A stretch of 64,000 nt of DNA from Roseobacter cerasinus (GCF_009811755.1 NZ_BLIV01000007.1:1-64000); one strand, 5' to 3'; counted from the first letter of the stretch, positions 1-9,525 are shown. Notes: generated by a model from the sequence alone, not told the origin. Translations and numbers: made by a program.

Positions 1-203
<203 letters not shown>

Positions 204-259
204 GGGTATGGAAATAGGTGAGTGGCGGCTGCGTTTGCAGGCCATTCATCCGCTCTTGT

Positions 260-883
260 TCACGCCTCTAGTAGGCCCAGCCCTGAGATGGCGCGCAACG
301 CCTTCACGATGTCCTCCACACCATCACCGTGCTTCAGGGCTGTAAAAAGGAAGGGGCGCCCGGCGCGCATTCGTTCTGCATCCTGTTGCATCACCTCCAG
401 CGAGGCCCCTACATGGGGGGCAAGGTCGGTTTTGTTGATGATCAGAATGTCCGAGCGTGTGATTGCAGGCCCGCCTTTGCGCGGGATCTCTTCCCCCGCG
501 GCCACGTCGATCACATAAAGCGTCACATCCGCCAGTTCCGGCGAGAAGGTGGCGCTCAGGTTGTCGCCGCCGCTTTCGATCAGGATCGCTTCCACATCGA
601 GGTGGCGCTTTTGCATCTCGGCCACGGCGGCGAGGTTGATAGAGGCGTCCTCGCGGATCGCGGTATGGGGGCAGCCGCCGGTTTCCACGCCGATGATGCG
701 GTCTTGCGGCAGGATCTGCAGGCGCATCAGCGCATCTGCATCCTCCTGCGTGTAGATATCGTTGGTGATCACACCGATGGAATGCTGCGGGCTCAGCGCG
801 CGCGCGAGGCAGGCCGTCAGGGTGGTTTTGCCGGCGCCCACCGGGCCGCCGATGCCAATACGAAGAGGGCCGTTCAGTGTCAT
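260..883 (-). CDS. ureG: urease accessory GTPase UreG
   Basis: A 207-residue SIMIBI-class GTPase that hydrolyses GTP to drive nickel delivery into apo-urease together with UreD, UreF and UreE. The P-loop [10 protein letters not shown] lies near residues 12-21, the CPH nickel-binding motif follows in [16 protein letters not shown] (near 68-83), and the [13 protein letters not shown] segment and the NKTDL guanine-specificity motif are intact. Length matches the family. It is the last gene of the operon; its ATG overlaps the ureF stop in an ATGA junction, implying coupled translation. Confidence 0.97.
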   Translation of the reverse strand: MTLNGPLRIGIGGPVGAGKTTLTACLARALSPQHSIGVITNDIYTQEDADALMRLQILPQDRIIGVETGGCPHTAIREDASINLAAVAEMQKRHLDVEAILIESGGDNLSATFSPELADVTLYVIDVAAGEEIPRKGGPAITRSDILIINKTDLAPHVGASLEVMQQDAERMRAGRPFLFTALKHGDGVEDIVKALRAISGLGLLEA

Positions 884-1521
884 GTGCGAAAGACCTTTGA
901 ATAGAGGGTTTCATGATGCATCGCTGCGATATCTGCTGCGAAACAGGTCGAGGAGAGCCCATGCAGGGGCGTGTCGATGGCCTCTGCTGCGGTGTCCTCG
1001 ATCAGTGGCGCAAGCTCTGCCAGAAGGGCTTGGCCCTCGGTCTGGCCAAGCGGCACAAGGCGGACGGCGGCGGAGATCAAATTGGCTGTGAAAGCCTGCA
1101 GGTAGAGCCGCGCGGTCAGATCCAGCGGGATCGTCCGGGCGCGGGCCGCCGCCCCGACGGCGACCGGGTAGGTCAACTCGTCCAACTCCGTGCCCCAGAC
1201 CGCATTCACAGTCTGCGCAAACGCGGCCCCCTGTTGCGTCGTTTCCAACAGGCGTTCGGCGCTGGCTGCAAAGGCGCGCGCGGTCTCGTCAATCTCGGCC
1301 AATTCTGCCGGGTCGGCGCGGTAGGCTGCGGCCAGAAGAATCGTGTCAGCTCGTCCACTGCCGAAGACGATCAGGTCTCGAAGCCATTCATCGAGCTGTT
1401 TGATATTGCGAATGCCCTCTGCTGCAATCGCCGTTTCCAGCCCGTGGGAATAGGCAAAGGCCCCCACCGGAAACCCGGGCGAGAGCCACTGTGTCAGGGT
1501 CAGGATCGGGTCAGTGCTCAT
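880..1521 (-). CDS. ureF: urease accessory protein UreF
   Basis: A 213-residue all-helical accessory protein that binds the UreD-urease complex and acts as regulator of UreG GTPase in nickel insertion. The family-typical opening [21 protein letters not shown] is seen at the N-terminus, and the C-terminal part has the alanine/leucine-rich helices expected. I start at the ATG at 1521 (MSTDPILTL); a longer in-frame opening to 1584 would run back through ureE without family similarity. The start overlaps the end of ureE by 11 bp, and the stop overlaps the ureG start. Confidence 0.95.
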   Translation of the reverse strand: MSTDPILTLTQWLSPGFPVGAFAYSHGLETAIAAEGIRNIKQLDEWLRDLIVFGSGRADTILLAAAYRADPAELAEIDETARAFAASAERLLETTQQGAAFAQTVNAVWGTELDELTYPVAVGAAARARTIPLDLTARLYLQAFTANLISAAVRLVPLGQTEGQALLAELAPLIEDTAAEAIDTPLHGLSSTCFAADIAAMHHETLYSKVFRT

Positions 1522-1984
1522 GGTGGTGATGCTCCGGCCCGTGCTGGGCGGAGTGATCGTGCCCATGGGTGCGCCCGTGGCCATAGGCGCCGCCTTCGGG
1601 CGTGAAGGGTTCCACGACCTCCTGCACCTCGGCGCCCAGCTGCGCCAGCATCTGCGCCATGACGTGGTTCTGCTGGATCAGCAGGCGGGTGGGCTCGATC
1701 TGGCAGGGGGTGTGGCGGTTGCCGATATGCCAGGCGATCCGGTGCAGGGCCTCCCCGGTGATCTCCAGCAGCGGTTCAGCGGCGGCCCGGATGCCGATCA
1801 GCGTGCCATCGGTTGCCTTGAGCGCATCGCCGATGTTCAGCGATGTGGTCTTCGGCAGATCAACCAGCAGTGGCGTACCGCTGTCCGTGATCAGCACCTT
1901 GCGCCGCAGAAACCGCGCGTCATAGTCGAGCGTGATGTGGTCATCGGTGTCATGTGCATGAACGAGGTGTTGAGCAGTCAGCAT
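1511..1984 (-). CDS. ureE: urease accessory nickel metallochaperone UreE
   Basis: A 157-residue homodimeric nickel chaperone that hands nickel to the urease activation complex. The N-terminal peptide-binding domain carries LITDSGTPLLVDLPKTT; the metal-binding domain has GNRHTPCQIE with the conserved interface histidine. The C-terminus is an unusually His-rich tail (HGRTHGHDHS, HHHHEH), a nickel-buffering feature known in some UreE proteins. I chose ATG 1984 (MLTAQHLVHAH); the upstream extension to 2041 is glycine/proline-rich and unlike the family. A 108-bp GC-rich spacer separates it from the DUF6680-like gene. Confidence 0.94.
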   Translation of the reverse strand: MLTAQHLVHAHDTDDHITLDYDARFLRRKVLITDSGTPLLVDLPKTTSLNIGDALKATDGTLIGIRAAAEPLLEITGEALHRIAWHIGNRHTPCQIEPTRLLIQQNHVMAQMLAQLGAEVQEVVEPFTPEGGAYGHGRTHGHDHSAQHGPEHHHHEH

Positions 1985-2015
1985 CGGCGTGTGTCCCAAG
2001 GGCGGTCCCCGGCCG

Positions 2016-2039
2016 CGGGTGGGGGCAAAGCCCCCGCCC
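2016..2039. repeat. GC-rich inverted repeat in the spacer before ureE
   Basis: The spacer between ureE and the upstream inserted gene holds GCGGGTGGGGGC, AAA, then GCCCCCGCCC, which folds into a stem of about ten pairs with one wobble position and a 3-base loop. More G-runs follow up to 2060. No T-tract follows on either strand, so it does not look like a simple intrinsic terminator; it could be a dispersed palindromic element or modulate expression of ureEFG. Confidence 0.45.
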
Positions 2040-2092
2040 ATGGGGGGCGGTCGGGGGCTGCCCGGCGTGCTGCTGGGCGGACAGACGCAAAG

Positions 2093-2617
2093 TTATAAGT
2101 TTTGGTCATCATGGGTTTCTTGCATTATGCGAATAGGAACGGCTCGCTTGCCCAGCAAGACTTCGACGACGCCTCTGCGAACGATGGCTTGTTCCTCCTC
2201 CATATCACCGAAAGCCTGCGGTGAATAAATCCCTGTTCTTATATGAGTTTTGTCAAACTCAAAGCCCATCCGCTTACCCATCTCGAAGAGTAGTTCGACA
2301 AGCAGATCAATATGTCGGATAACCCATTGTTCTTTCTGGTTTTCGGGATAACTTCGATCCGAAAAATGCGCCAGAAGCGCCTTCCAGGCTTCACGAATTG
2401 CTTTGTCGCCATGGTCGGTGAATTCTAGATCAATTGAATTCAAAGCTTCAACGTGAGCCGGAGATAGACGTTGGGCTCGCGTGGCCATAAGCGTTCGGTA
2501 CACCGCTATTCTGCGCGAACGTTTTTCCGCACTTTTCTCAAGAAACTTGGTGGCCTGCACCGCCAGAAGCGGGCTAAGCAGAACAGCGGCGATCGTAAAG
2601 TAGGATTCAAGAGCCAT
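2093..2617 (-). CDS. DUF6680-like membrane-anchored protein inside the urease operon
   Basis: A 174-residue protein of unknown function. An N-terminal hydrophobic segment (about residues 5-22, YFTIAAVLLSPLLAVQ) is followed by a charged helix (EKSAEKRSRRIAVYRTLMATRAQRLSPAHVEALNSIDLEF in part), the pattern I associate with DUF6680 proteins: one membrane anchor, then a soluble helical domain. It is not a urease protein. It sits between ureC and ureE and starts 2 bp after the ureC stop (ATG 2617); a TTG at 2623 overlapping the ureC stop is an alternative. Its lower GC and different codon use relative to ureC suggest insertion into the operon. Confidence 0.75.
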   Translation of the reverse strand: MALESYFTIAAVLLSPLLAVQATKFLEKSAEKRSRRIAVYRTLMATRAQRLSPAHVEALNSIDLEFTDHGDKAIREAWKALLAHFSDRSYPENQKEQWVIRHIDLLVELLFEMGKRMGFEFDKTHIRTGIYSPQAFGDMEEEQAIVRRGVVEVLLGKRAVPIRIMQETHDDQNL

Positions 2618-2619
2618 AT

Positions 2620-4329
2620 TCAAAACATAAAATACCGCTGCGCCATCGGCAAAACGTCCGCTGGCTGGCAGGTCAGCAATTGCCCATCCGCGCGCACTTC
2701 ATAGGTCTCCGGGTTCACCTCAATCTGCGGCAGCGCGTCGTTCAGGACCAGATCTTTCTTCCCGATGCCTCGGGTCTTCTGCACCGCAACCGTCTCCTTC
2801 CGCAGCCCCAACTGATCGCGCAGCCCCGCCGCCTGTGCGGCGCCGCTCACGAAGGTCACCGCAGAGTGCTCGACCGAGCGGCCAAAGCTGCCGAACATCG
2901 GCCTTGTGTAGACCGGCTGCGGCGTGGGGATCGAGGCATTCGGGTCGCCCATCTGCGCGCAGACAATCGTGCCCCTCATCAGCACCATCTCCGGCTTCAC
3001 GCCAAAAAACGCGGTGTTCCAAAGACACAGGTCCGCGCGTTTGCCTTCCTCGATGGAGCCGATTTCGTGGCTGATCCCATGGGCAATCGCCGGGTTGATC
3101 GTATATTTCGCGATGTAGCGGCGCACACGCATGTTGTCGTTCTCGCCGGTTTCTTCCGCCAGCCGCCCGCGTTGTTTCTTCATCTTATCTGCCGTCTGCC
3201 AGGTACGGATCAGCACCTCGCCCACGCGCCCCATTGCCTGGCTATCGCTAGCGATGATCGAAAACGCGCCCATGTCATGCAGGATGTCCTCGGCAGCAAT
3301 GGTCTCGCGCCGGATGCGGCTTTCGGCAAAGGCCACATCCTCGGGGATCGACTTGTCGAGGTGGTGGCAGACCATGAGCATGTCCAGATGCTCTTCCAGC
3401 GTGTTCACCGTGAAGGGCCGCGTCGGGTTGGTGGAGGAGGGGATCACATTGGCATCGCCACAGATCTTGATGATGTCCGGCGCATGCCCCCCGCCCGCGC
3501 CTTCGGTGTGAAAGGCGTGGATCGTCCGGCCTTTGATCGCCGCGACGGTGTTCTCCACAAACCCGCTCTCGTTCAGCGTATCGGTATGGATCATCACCTG
3601 TACGTCCATGTCGTCCGCCACGCTGAGGCAACAATCAATGGCCCCGGGGGTCGTGCCCCAATCCTCATGCAGTTTCAGCGCACAGGCGCCGCCTTCGACC
3701 ATCTCGACAAGCGCCTCGGGCTGGCTCGCGTTGCCCTTGCCTGACACACCGATGTTCATGGCGAAGTGATCGACGCTCTGCAGCATGCGCCCAATGTGCC
3801 AGGGCCCGGGCGTGCAGGTGGTGGCGAGCGTGCCATGTGCAGGCCCGGTGCCGCCGCCCAGCATCGTCGTCACGCCGGAGTGCAGAGCGTCGTCGATCTG
3901 CTGCGGGCAGATGAAGTGGATGTGGCTGTCAAACCCGCCCGCCGTCAGGATTTTCCCTTCCCCCGCAATGGCTTCGGTGCCGGGGCCCACGATGATATCG
4001 ACACCCGGCTGCGTGTCCGGGTTGCCCGCTTTGCCGATCTTGTGGATGCGCCCGTCCTTCAGCCCCACATCCGCCTTGTAGATGCCGGTGTGATCCACGA
4101 TCAACGCATTGGTGATCACGGTATCGACGGCACCGCCCGCGCGCGTGACCTGGCTCTGCCCCATGCCATCGCGGATCACTTTGCCACCGCCGAATTTGAC
4201 CTCCTCGCCATAGATCGTGTGGTCACGTTCCACCTCGATGATCAGGTCGGTGTCGGCCAGCCGCACCTTATCGCCCGTGGTCGGGCCAAACATCGCGGCG
4301 TAAGAGGAGCGGGAAATTGTGGCTGGCAT
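2620..4329 (-). CDS. ureC: urease subunit alpha UreC
   Basis: The 569-residue catalytic subunit hydrolysing urea to ammonia and carbamate at a dinuclear nickel centre. All key residues are visible: nickel ligands His136 and His138 (SHIHF), the carbamylated Lys219 (ALKLHEDWG), His248 (MIHTDTLNE), His274 ([12 protein letters not shown]) and Asp362 ([11 protein letters not shown]), plus the mobile-flap Cys321-His322 (VCHHLD). Numbering is offset by +2 from Klebsiella UreC. Length is standard. Unusually, it is separated from ureB by two unrelated genes. Confidence 0.98.
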   Translation of the reverse strand: MPATISRSSYAAMFGPTTGDKVRLADTDLIIEVERDHTIYGEEVKFGGGKVIRDGMGQSQVTRAGGAVDTVITNALIVDHTGIYKADVGLKDGRIHKIGKAGNPDTQPGVDIIVGPGTEAIAGEGKILTAGGFDSHIHFICPQQIDDALHSGVTTMLGGGTGPAHGTLATTCTPGPWHIGRMLQSVDHFAMNIGVSGKGNASQPEALVEMVEGGACALKLHEDWGTTPGAIDCCLSVADDMDVQVMIHTDTLNESGFVENTVAAIKGRTIHAFHTEGAGGGHAPDIIKICGDANVIPSSTNPTRPFTVNTLEEHLDMLMVCHHLDKSIPEDVAFAESRIRRETIAAEDILHDMGAFSIIASDSQAMGRVGEVLIRTWQTADKMKKQRGRLAEETGENDNMRVRRYIAKYTINPAIAHGISHEIGSIEEGKRADLCLWNTAFFGVKPEMVLMRGTIVCAQMGDPNASIPTPQPVYTRPMFGSFGRSVEHSAVTFVSGAAQAAGLRDQLGLRKETVAVQKTRGIGKKDLVLNDALPQIEVNPETYEVRADGQLLTCQPADVLPMAQRYFMF

Positions 4330-4343
4330 GGGGGTCGTCCTGG

Positions 4344-4763
4344 TTAGTTGGTCATAGCAAAAAGGCGGAGGTCTTCGGTGCGGCGCAGGGTGAGCCGTTC
4401 GAGGCAGGTGAGGAACAGCTGGTTGGCCATGGTGCCACCACGCGCGATGGTGGCCTCCGCGCTACAGGCTTGATCACGAAAGGCAATCCAGCTGCGCTGT
4501 GCCCCGCGCAGGATGTCTTCGCTGGCTGGTGCTGTGCTTTGGTCGGTGGCGTCCCGAGCCCGCGCGACAGCAATGGCGTCTTTCCAGACCGCGTTCAAGT
4601 CCGCGTCCGCTGCCTCTGCCGCGAGCCCGGCGCACCCAGTCATCTCCACCTGCGTGACCGGATCCTCACAATCGAGATCCTGTGCCGACGTGGGACTACA
4701 CAGCGCCAGTATCAGGGCGCAGTACGCTCCGATCCGAGAGGAGAGGCGGGCGCGGTCGTCCAT
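4344..4763 (-). CDS. LprI-like (DUF1311) secreted cysteine-rich protein
   Basis: A 139-residue protein with an N-terminal signal peptide (hydrophobic run [11 protein letters not shown] then SAQ-D, cleavage likely after residue ~28). The mature part has the DUF1311/LprI layout: four spaced cysteines, one in DLDCEDP, one in EMTGC, one in RDQACSAEA and one in [12 protein letters not shown], and the W-I-x-F-R-D motif. Known LprI relatives include a lysozyme inhibitor, but most are uncharacterised. Start ATG 4763 overlaps the stop of the upstream cyclase-like gene (ATGA), so it is translated within the urease operon; a role in urease is not evident. Confidence 0.72.
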   Translation of the reverse strand: MDDRARLSSRIGAYCALILALCSPTSAQDLDCEDPVTQVEMTGCAGLAAEAADADLNAVWKDAIAVARARDATDQSTAPASEDILRGAQRSWIAFRDQACSAEATIARGGTMANQLFLTCLERLTLRRTEDLRLFAMTN

Positions 4764-5584
4764 CAAACCATCGCGAAGATACGAGCCGGGCCACCGGTGC
4801 CGCCCACGTGGTTCGGCGCACCAACCACAAGCGTGGCGCCCGCCGCCGGTACATCCCCCAAGCCTGCCAGGTTCTCGATCCCGTAGCGGCCCGCGGGAAG
4901 CCATTCGTAATGCGTCGCAAAATCCGCCGATGGCCCGTGATCGAGCGACAGCGTGTCCACCGCCATGGCCGCCGCCGTCGTCTGTTCCAACAGCATCTGT
5001 GTGGCCTCCACATGGAACCCGGGGAAATGCTTCACCCCATCGGCGTCATTGCCTACGTATCCCGGCCCATCGGTCTTCGCCGCCCAGCCGGAGTGCATCG
5101 CCACACAGGCGCGGTCGGGGATGTCTCCATGTTCGGAAATCCAGGCTGTAAGATCATCCGGTGTCACCTGCGCATCCGGGTTCTCGGCGGCCCGCTCGGC
5201 AATATCGATCACGCAGAGCGGCACCACCAGATTGCCCACCGGGATCTCATCGACCGAAGCCCCATCCGCCGAGAAATGCAGCGGCGCGTCGATATGCGTG
5301 GCCGTGTGCTCATTGATGCTCAGGTTCATCAGGTTGAAGCCGTGGTCCGCAAAGTTGAACGGCTGCTCCATCGAAATGCCGGGCACGCCAAAGAAGGTGG
5401 GAAACCCCGGGCTGAGCTTGTGGGTCATGTCGATCACCCCGCCGTGGCCTGCGGCCAGCGCTGGGGGCGCAGAGGCCATCGTCCCTACTGTCGCCGCAGC
5501 CCCCACAGCGGCGGAGGTCTTGAAGAACTCGCGCCGCGACAGCATCCGATCCTTCACCGCATTGATCACACAGATATCACACAT
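4763..5584 (-). CDS. cyclase-family metal-dependent hydrolase with Tat-like signal
   Basis: A 273-residue member of the cyclase/kynurenine-formamidase-like superfamily (isatin hydrolase relatives), which hydrolyse small amides or lactams with a divalent metal. The metal site is seen in NEHTATHIDAPLHF (HxxxHxD-type motif around residue 92-105); the end carries GAPNHVGGTGGPARIFAM. The N-terminus reads MLSRREFFKTSAAVGAAA, a twin-Arg-like signal preceded by a short CDIC leader, so export is likely. It separates ureB from ureC, 27 bp after ureB. Its substrate is unknown; an amide or ureido compound feeding urea metabolism is only a guess. Confidence 0.85.
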   Translation of the reverse strand: MCDICVINAVKDRMLSRREFFKTSAAVGAAATVGTMASAPPALAAGHGGVIDMTHKLSPGFPTFFGVPGISMEQPFNFADHGFNLMNLSINEHTATHIDAPLHFSADGASVDEIPVGNLVVPLCVIDIAERAAENPDAQVTPDDLTAWISEHGDIPDRACVAMHSGWAAKTDGPGYVGNDADGVKHFPGFHVEATQMLLEQTTAAAMAVDTLSLDHGPSADFATHYEWLPAGRYGIENLAGLGDVPAAGATLVVGAPNHVGGTGGPARIFAMV

Positions 5585-5611
5585 GGTTTTTCTCCTCCCA
5601 AAGCCAGATGA

Positions 5612-5917
5612 TCACAGATCGCCCATAACCTGCTGATTGAATCCAAAGACCCGCCGTGCACCGCTGAGCGGGATCAGTTGTACCTCGCGTCGCTGCCCAG
5701 GCTCAAACCGCACAGCCGTCCCAGCGGCAATGTCCAACCGACAACCGCGCGCGGCGTCCCTGTCAAACTCCAGCGCCGGGTTGCTCTCGGCAAAATGATA
5801 GTGGCTGCCCACTTGCACGGGCCGGTCACCGGTGTTGGCCACCATCAGCGTGAGCGCCTCGGCGCCCTCATTCAGAACAATCTCACCATCGGCTGTCATC
5901 ACTTCCCCGGGGATCAT
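5612..5917 (-). CDS. ureB: urease subunit beta UreB
   Basis: A 101-residue structural subunit of urease. It opens with the family hallmark [18 protein letters not shown] and contains [20 protein letters not shown] and [15 protein letters not shown] start at ATG 5917; the open frame extends upstream to 6058 but that part overlaps the end of ureA in another frame and has no family similarity. It lies 41 bp downstream of ureA. It is a separate polypeptide rather than fused to UreA, as usual in proteobacteria. Confidence 0.96.
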   Translation of the reverse strand: MIPGEVMTADGEIVLNEGAEALTLMVANTGDRPVQVGSHYHFAESNPALEFDRDAARGCRLDIAAGTAVRFEPGQRREVQLIPLSGARRVFGFNQQVMGDL

Positions 5918-5958
5918 AGGCGCGTCCTCTGCTTCATTCTTCCAAAAATACTCAAACC

Positions 5959-6261
5959 CTATCGGATCGGATTGTGCACCGTCACCAGTTTTGTCCCATC
6001 CGGAAACGTCGCCTCCACCTGCACATCGTGGATCATCTCCGGCACGCCCTCCATACATTGCTCACGCGTGATCACCTCAGCCCCCGCCTGCATCATCTCG
6101 GCGACCGAGCGGCCATCGCGCGCGCCTTCCACCACCGCATCGGTGATCAGCGCAATCGCCTCGGGGTGGTTCAGTTTCACACCGCGCGCCAGCCGTTTGC
6201 GAGCCACCTCAGCGGCCAGCGCCACCAGCAGTTTGTCTTTTTCGCGAGGGGTCAGCTGCAT
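5959..6261 (-). CDS. ureA: urease subunit gamma UreA
   Basis: The 100-residue gamma subunit, full length for the family. It begins [20 protein letters not shown] and holds the conserved [21 protein letters not shown] and [20 protein letters not shown] segments. It packs with UreB and UreC in the urease trimer and has no catalytic residues. Its ATG lies 3 bp after the ureD stop, so the two are probably co-translated. Confidence 0.97.
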   Translation of the reverse strand: MQLTPREKDKLLVALAAEVARKRLARGVKLNHPEAIALITDAVVEGARDGRSVAEMMQAGAEVITREQCMEGVPEMIHDVQVEATFPDGTKLVTVHNPIR

Positions 6262-6264
6262 GGG

Positions 6265-7080
6265 CTATAGTCTCCAGCTTCTTGGCAGTGTGTCATTCGT
6301 CAGATCATCGAGCAGAGGCACCAGCCGCGTCCGCAGCGCATAGCTGTCCTCCGCCAACAGGCGCGCCACCAGGACATCGGGGCGCAACAGGCTGGCGCCG
6401 CTCTGCGGGCCAATCCTCTCTCGCACGCGGGGCAGGGCACCCTCGGCGTCCGGCCCAACCAGAACCAGATTGGCCATGGCGCGCGCGCCGCCACCGATGG
6501 CGGGGCGGTCCAGCTGGGCGGCAATGTCACCGTCGAGCAGCACGCCGTCCTGGTAAATTGTCTCACCCGCGCGCCGCAGGGTCACCCGGTCGCGGAACCG
6601 CGCCGCGCGGAGCTCTTCGCCCATGGCGCCGCGCCCGAAAATCACCGGCTCAATCATCAAAAACCGGCCAGAGGACGCAATCTCCACGTCCAATCGCCGC
6701 GACAGCGCAGAGCCTTCGAACAGAATGGTTTCCTGCGGCAGCCAGTCGAGCCGCGCGTCCGCGTCCACCTGCAACTGCGTGCTCACGCGCCCGGTCTGGC
6801 CCGGCTGCGCGCGATAGGCGCGCTCGGCGGCTTGGGTGGTCAGGGTCAGATGGCTTCCGGTGCCTGCAGTCGCCTGCACGTCAAAACGGTCGCCGCCGGT
6901 GATCCCGCCCGCGGTGTTCACGAGCACGCCTTCGATCTGCGCGGTGCTGCGTGGGAAAACGACCTTGAGGGCGCCGGATTGATAGACTGTCTCCAGCCGG
7001 GACCGCCCGTCCAACCACTTGCTCGACACAGTCGCCGCGCCCACCGCGCGCGGTTGGTCCAGCAATGTCGCCGTTTGCAT
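6265..7080 (-). CDS. ureD: urease accessory protein UreD
   Basis: A 271-residue accessory protein that scaffolds UreF and UreG on apo-urease and conducts nickel. Diagnostic segments are VLVNTAGGITGGDRF (near residues 52-66), the TLTTQAAERAYR strand and GRGAMGEELRAARFRDR. I use ATG 7080 (MQTATLLDQPR); a GTG two codons further upstream (7086) is equally in frame. It is the first gene of the urease operon; the 134-bp spacer upstream should carry the promoter, but I see no clear box or regulator site there. Confidence 0.95.
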   Translation of the reverse strand: MQTATLLDQPRAVGAATVSSKWLDGRSRLETVYQSGALKVVFPRSTAQIEGVLVNTAGGITGGDRFDVQATAGTGSHLTLTTQAAERAYRAQPGQTGRVSTQLQVDADARLDWLPQETILFEGSALSRRLDVEIASSGRFLMIEPVIFGRGAMGEELRAARFRDRVTLRRAGETIYQDGVLLDGDIAAQLDRPAIGGGARAMANLVLVGPDAEGALPRVRERIGPQSGASLLRPDVLVARLLAEDSYALRTRLVPLLDDLTNDTLPRSWRL

Positions 7081-7214
7081 CAACACCAGTTCGTGTTCCC
7101 GACCCGTCTCACTCCCGGTGCACTGTCACATGAGTTCCCCGGTTTGGCCAGAGGGCAGGGGAGAGGCGCCCGCAGCCTGCGCAGATGCGCCTGATAATTG
7201 GGCATCACCTCCGC

Positions 7215-8018
7215 TCAGCCCAGGAACAGGTCCGGCCGCTCCGGCCCGTGATCCAACCGCCAGATGTGATCCGCCATGGCCTGCGGATAGGCCTGCGTGA
7301 CCAGGGGGTCATGGCCCGGCACAATTAGCTTTTTTTTCGAGGCCAGAGCAGTCAGCCGGGCAAAGCCATCCAGCATATTCTGCAAGTCCACCACGATGGG
7401 GAAAGGTTTCTGCGCAAAGACATTTTCGTAGTAATGCGCCGCGTCCGAGGCCAGCACCATCCAGCCCGCCGCCGTCCGCACCCGCACGGCCTGCAACCCC
7501 CGACTGTGCCCGCCGATGCAATGCACGGTCACGCCGTCAGCCACCTGCGCATCCCCATCGTGAAACACCACCTGGCCGGAATAGAGCCGCCGCACCGCCT
7601 CGCAAACATGTCCGGCTGTGAACGGCATGCGCAACGTGTCGTGGCACATGCACGGACCGGTGGCAAAGGCCATCTCGGCGGTTTGCATATGCAGCGTCGC
7701 GTTGGGAAAGAGATGCAACCCGCCCGCATGATCGTAGTGCAGATGCGTTACGATCACCGAGGTGATGTCCTCCGGCACCAGCCCGAGCGGCGCAAGTGAT
7801 GCCGCCGGGTCTTGCCGGATCGGGCGATCACGGGCGGCGGCTTCCTCGGCGTCATAGCCGGTGTCGACCAGGATCACGTCAGACCCATGCCGCAACACCC
7901 ACATGAAGTAATCCATGGCGTGGGGTGCATCGTGATCGTCGTCAAAGATGAAACTGTCCGCCCGCGTGCGGGCGTTCCGGTCCGCGTATTTGACCGCAAA
8001 AACCTCCCACGCGCTCAC
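7215..8018 (-). CDS. MBL-fold hydrolase of the N-acyl homoserine lactonase type
   Basis: A 267-residue metallo-beta-lactamase-fold hydrolase. The dinuclear zinc motif HLHYDHAGG lies near residues 92-100, with further ligands in GGHSRGLQ (about 169), SDAAHYYEN (about 191) and PGHDP (about 240). The layout matches AiiA-like lactonases and related hydrolases that open lactones or thioesters, so the exact substrate is not settled. Start ATG 8018 overlaps the stop of the upstream ABM gene by 4 bp, so the two form a small operon on the minus strand. Confidence 0.85.
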   Translation of the reverse strand: MSAWEVFAVKYADRNARTRADSFIFDDDHDAPHAMDYFMWVLRHGSDVILVDTGYDAEEAAARDRPIRQDPAASLAPLGLVPEDITSVIVTHLHYDHAGGLHLFPNATLHMQTAEMAFATGPCMCHDTLRMPFTAGHVCEAVRRLYSGQVVFHDGDAQVADGVTVHCIGGHSRGLQAVRVRTAAGWMVLASDAAHYYENVFAQKPFPIVVDLQNMLDGFARLTALASKKKLIVPGHDPLVTQAYPQAMADHIWRLDHGPERPDLFLG

Positions 8019-8311
8019 TGGATCACCTGCGCATATGTTCTGACGGATTTATCAAGCAGGCTGTCAGCGGTGGCCGCGTCGAACGCCTTGAAATGATCGC
8101 TGGCCAGATGCGCGTCAAACGCCGCCGCATCGCTGTAAAGCTCATAAAGAAAGATATCGCCTGGCCGGGCGTTGTCAGTGGCGATATCGAACTGATGGCA
8201 CCCCGGCTCGTCGCGCAGCGAGGTTGCCGCGTTCTGCTGCATGAGCGGCATGAAGCGCTCCAGATGATCCGGCTTGATTTTCAATGTGACGACAACTGCG
8301 AACATGTCCAT
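8015..8311 (-). CDS. antibiotic biosynthesis monooxygenase (ABM) domain protein
   Basis: A 98-residue dimeric alpha/beta barrel protein of the ABM/YgiN family: FAVVVTLKIKPDHLERF at the N-terminus, SLRDEPGCHQFDI in the middle, FLYELYSDAAAFDAHLASDHF near residues 54-74. Members include cofactor-free monooxygenases for quinol-type substrates but many act as binding or heme-handling proteins; function here is open. Start ATG 8311 (an ATG two codons later also fits). It is first in a two-gene unit with the MBL hydrolase and diverges from the dehydrogenase at 8437. Confidence 0.82.
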   Translation of the reverse strand: MDMFAVVVTLKIKPDHLERFMPLMQQNAATSLRDEPGCHQFDIATDNARPGDIFLYELYSDAAAFDAHLASDHFKAFDAATADSLLDKSVRTYAQVIQ

Positions 8312-8339
8312 CCTTGCAACTGTGGGCGACGTGATTTAC

Positions 8340-8363
8340 GTATGCGTTAGCGTATACATTAGC
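8340..8363. promoter_or_regulatory. tandem 12-bp direct repeat in a divergent promoter region
   Basis: Two adjacent 12-mers, GTATGCGTTAGC (8340-8351) and GTATACATTAGC (8352-8363), match at 10 of 12 positions. Read differently, GTATGCG-TTAG-CGTATAC is an imperfect palindrome. It lies in the 125-bp spacer between the divergent ABM/MBL unit and the dehydrogenase gene. This is a candidate operator; no cognate regulator gene is adjacent. Confidence 0.4.
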
Positions 8364-8436
8364 TTCGCAGGCACTGTCACGCCCTGATTTATGGGTCGCG
8401 CACCGTCTCCGAGCAAGCACAAAGAGGCGTAGACCT

Positions 8437-9525
8437 ATGAAAGAGACATTCGACATCGCGGTGTTTCCCGGCGATGGCATCGGGCCGGAGATCATGGCGC
8501 CCGCCACGCGCATCCTGAAGGGGCTGGCCGAGAACGCCGGATACCGTCTCAACCTGCAAGACTGCGCAGCGGGTGCGGCCCACTATGCCCAGACGGGCGA
8601 GTCGCTGCCGGAGATCTCCATGCAGGTGGCGCGCGGGGCGGATGCAATTTTGCTGTCGGCCATGGGTCTGCCGTCCGTCCGCTACCCGGATGGCACCGAA
8701 ATCTCGCCGCAGATTGATCTACGCAAGGCGCTCAGGCTCTTCGCGGGCGTGCGCCCGGTGCGCATCTTCCCGGGTCAAAAGACCCCGCTTGCGATGCCTG
8801 AGGGCAAGGAGGTGGATTTCGTTCTCATCCGCGAAAGCACTGAAGGGCTGTTTTACACGCAGGGCTGCGGCGAGGTGACGGAAAACGAGGCGCGTGAAAC
8901 CTTGCTGATCACGCGGGAAACCTCGGAGCTGCTCTTTGACTTCGCGTTCCGCCTCGCACATGAGCGCAAGGCTGCGGGCCGGGGCCGGGGCCATGTGACC
9001 TGCGTGGATAAAGCCAATGTGTTCCGGGCTTTCGCCTTCTTCCGGTCGCTCTTCGACGCAGAGGCCGCCAAGCACGCTGATCTGACCAGCGACCACGCTT
9101 ATGTGGATGCCACCGCGCTGTGGTTTGTGCAAAAGCCCTGGGATTTTGACGTGCTGGTGACCGAAAACATGTTTGGCGACATCCTCTCTGATCTGGGGGC
9201 TGGGCTGATGGGGGGGCTGGGTGTTGCCCCCTCGGCGGACATCGGTGTGGATCACGCAGTGTTCCAGCCCTGTCACGGCTCAGCCCCCGATATTGCAGGG
9301 CAGGGCATTGCGAACCCCTTTGCGATGATCCTCTCTGCTGCCATGATGCTGGAATGGATGGGGCTGCGCGCTGACAATCCGACCGTGGCAGCAGACGGTG
9401 CCCGCCTGCGCGCGGCGACCGAAGCTGTGATTGGACAGGGGGATGTCTTGACAGGTGATCTGGGTGGTCGAGCCACAACCGAAGAGGCGGCGGATGCTGT
9501 GATCGCGGCACTTGAGGCGCACTGA
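8437..9525 (+). CDS. isocitrate/isopropylmalate-family decarboxylating dehydrogenase
   Basis: A 362-residue NAD-dependent beta-hydroxyacid oxidative decarboxylase of the LeuB/tartrate dehydrogenase superfamily. It has [11 protein letters not shown] at the N-terminus, the substrate-arginine region RESTEGLFY (about 128), the catalytic Lys in CVDKANVF (about 190), metal-ligand aspartates in [22 protein letters not shown] and the cofactor loop [15 protein letters not shown]. The cofactor loop looks NAD-type. Absence of leuC/leuD nearby and company of an oxidoreductase and an aspartate dehydrogenase argue for catabolism of a malate- or tartrate-like acid rather than leucine synthesis; this is inference. 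Confidence 0.85.
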   Translation: MKETFDIAVFPGDGIGPEIMAPATRILKGLAENAGYRLNLQDCAAGAAHYAQTGESLPEISMQVARGADAILLSAMGLPSVRYPDGTEISPQIDLRKALRLFAGVRPVRIFPGQKTPLAMPEGKEVDFVLIRESTEGLFYTQGCGEVTENEARETLLITRETSELLFDFAFRLAHERKAAGRGRGHVTCVDKANVFRAFAFFRSLFDAEAAKHADLTSDHAYVDATALWFVQKPWDFDVLVTENMFGDILSDLGAGLMGGLGVAPSADIGVDHAVFQPCHGSAPDIAGQGIANPFAMILSAAMMLEWMGLRADNPTVAADGARLRAATEAVIGQGDVLTGDLGGRATTEEAADAVIAALEAH

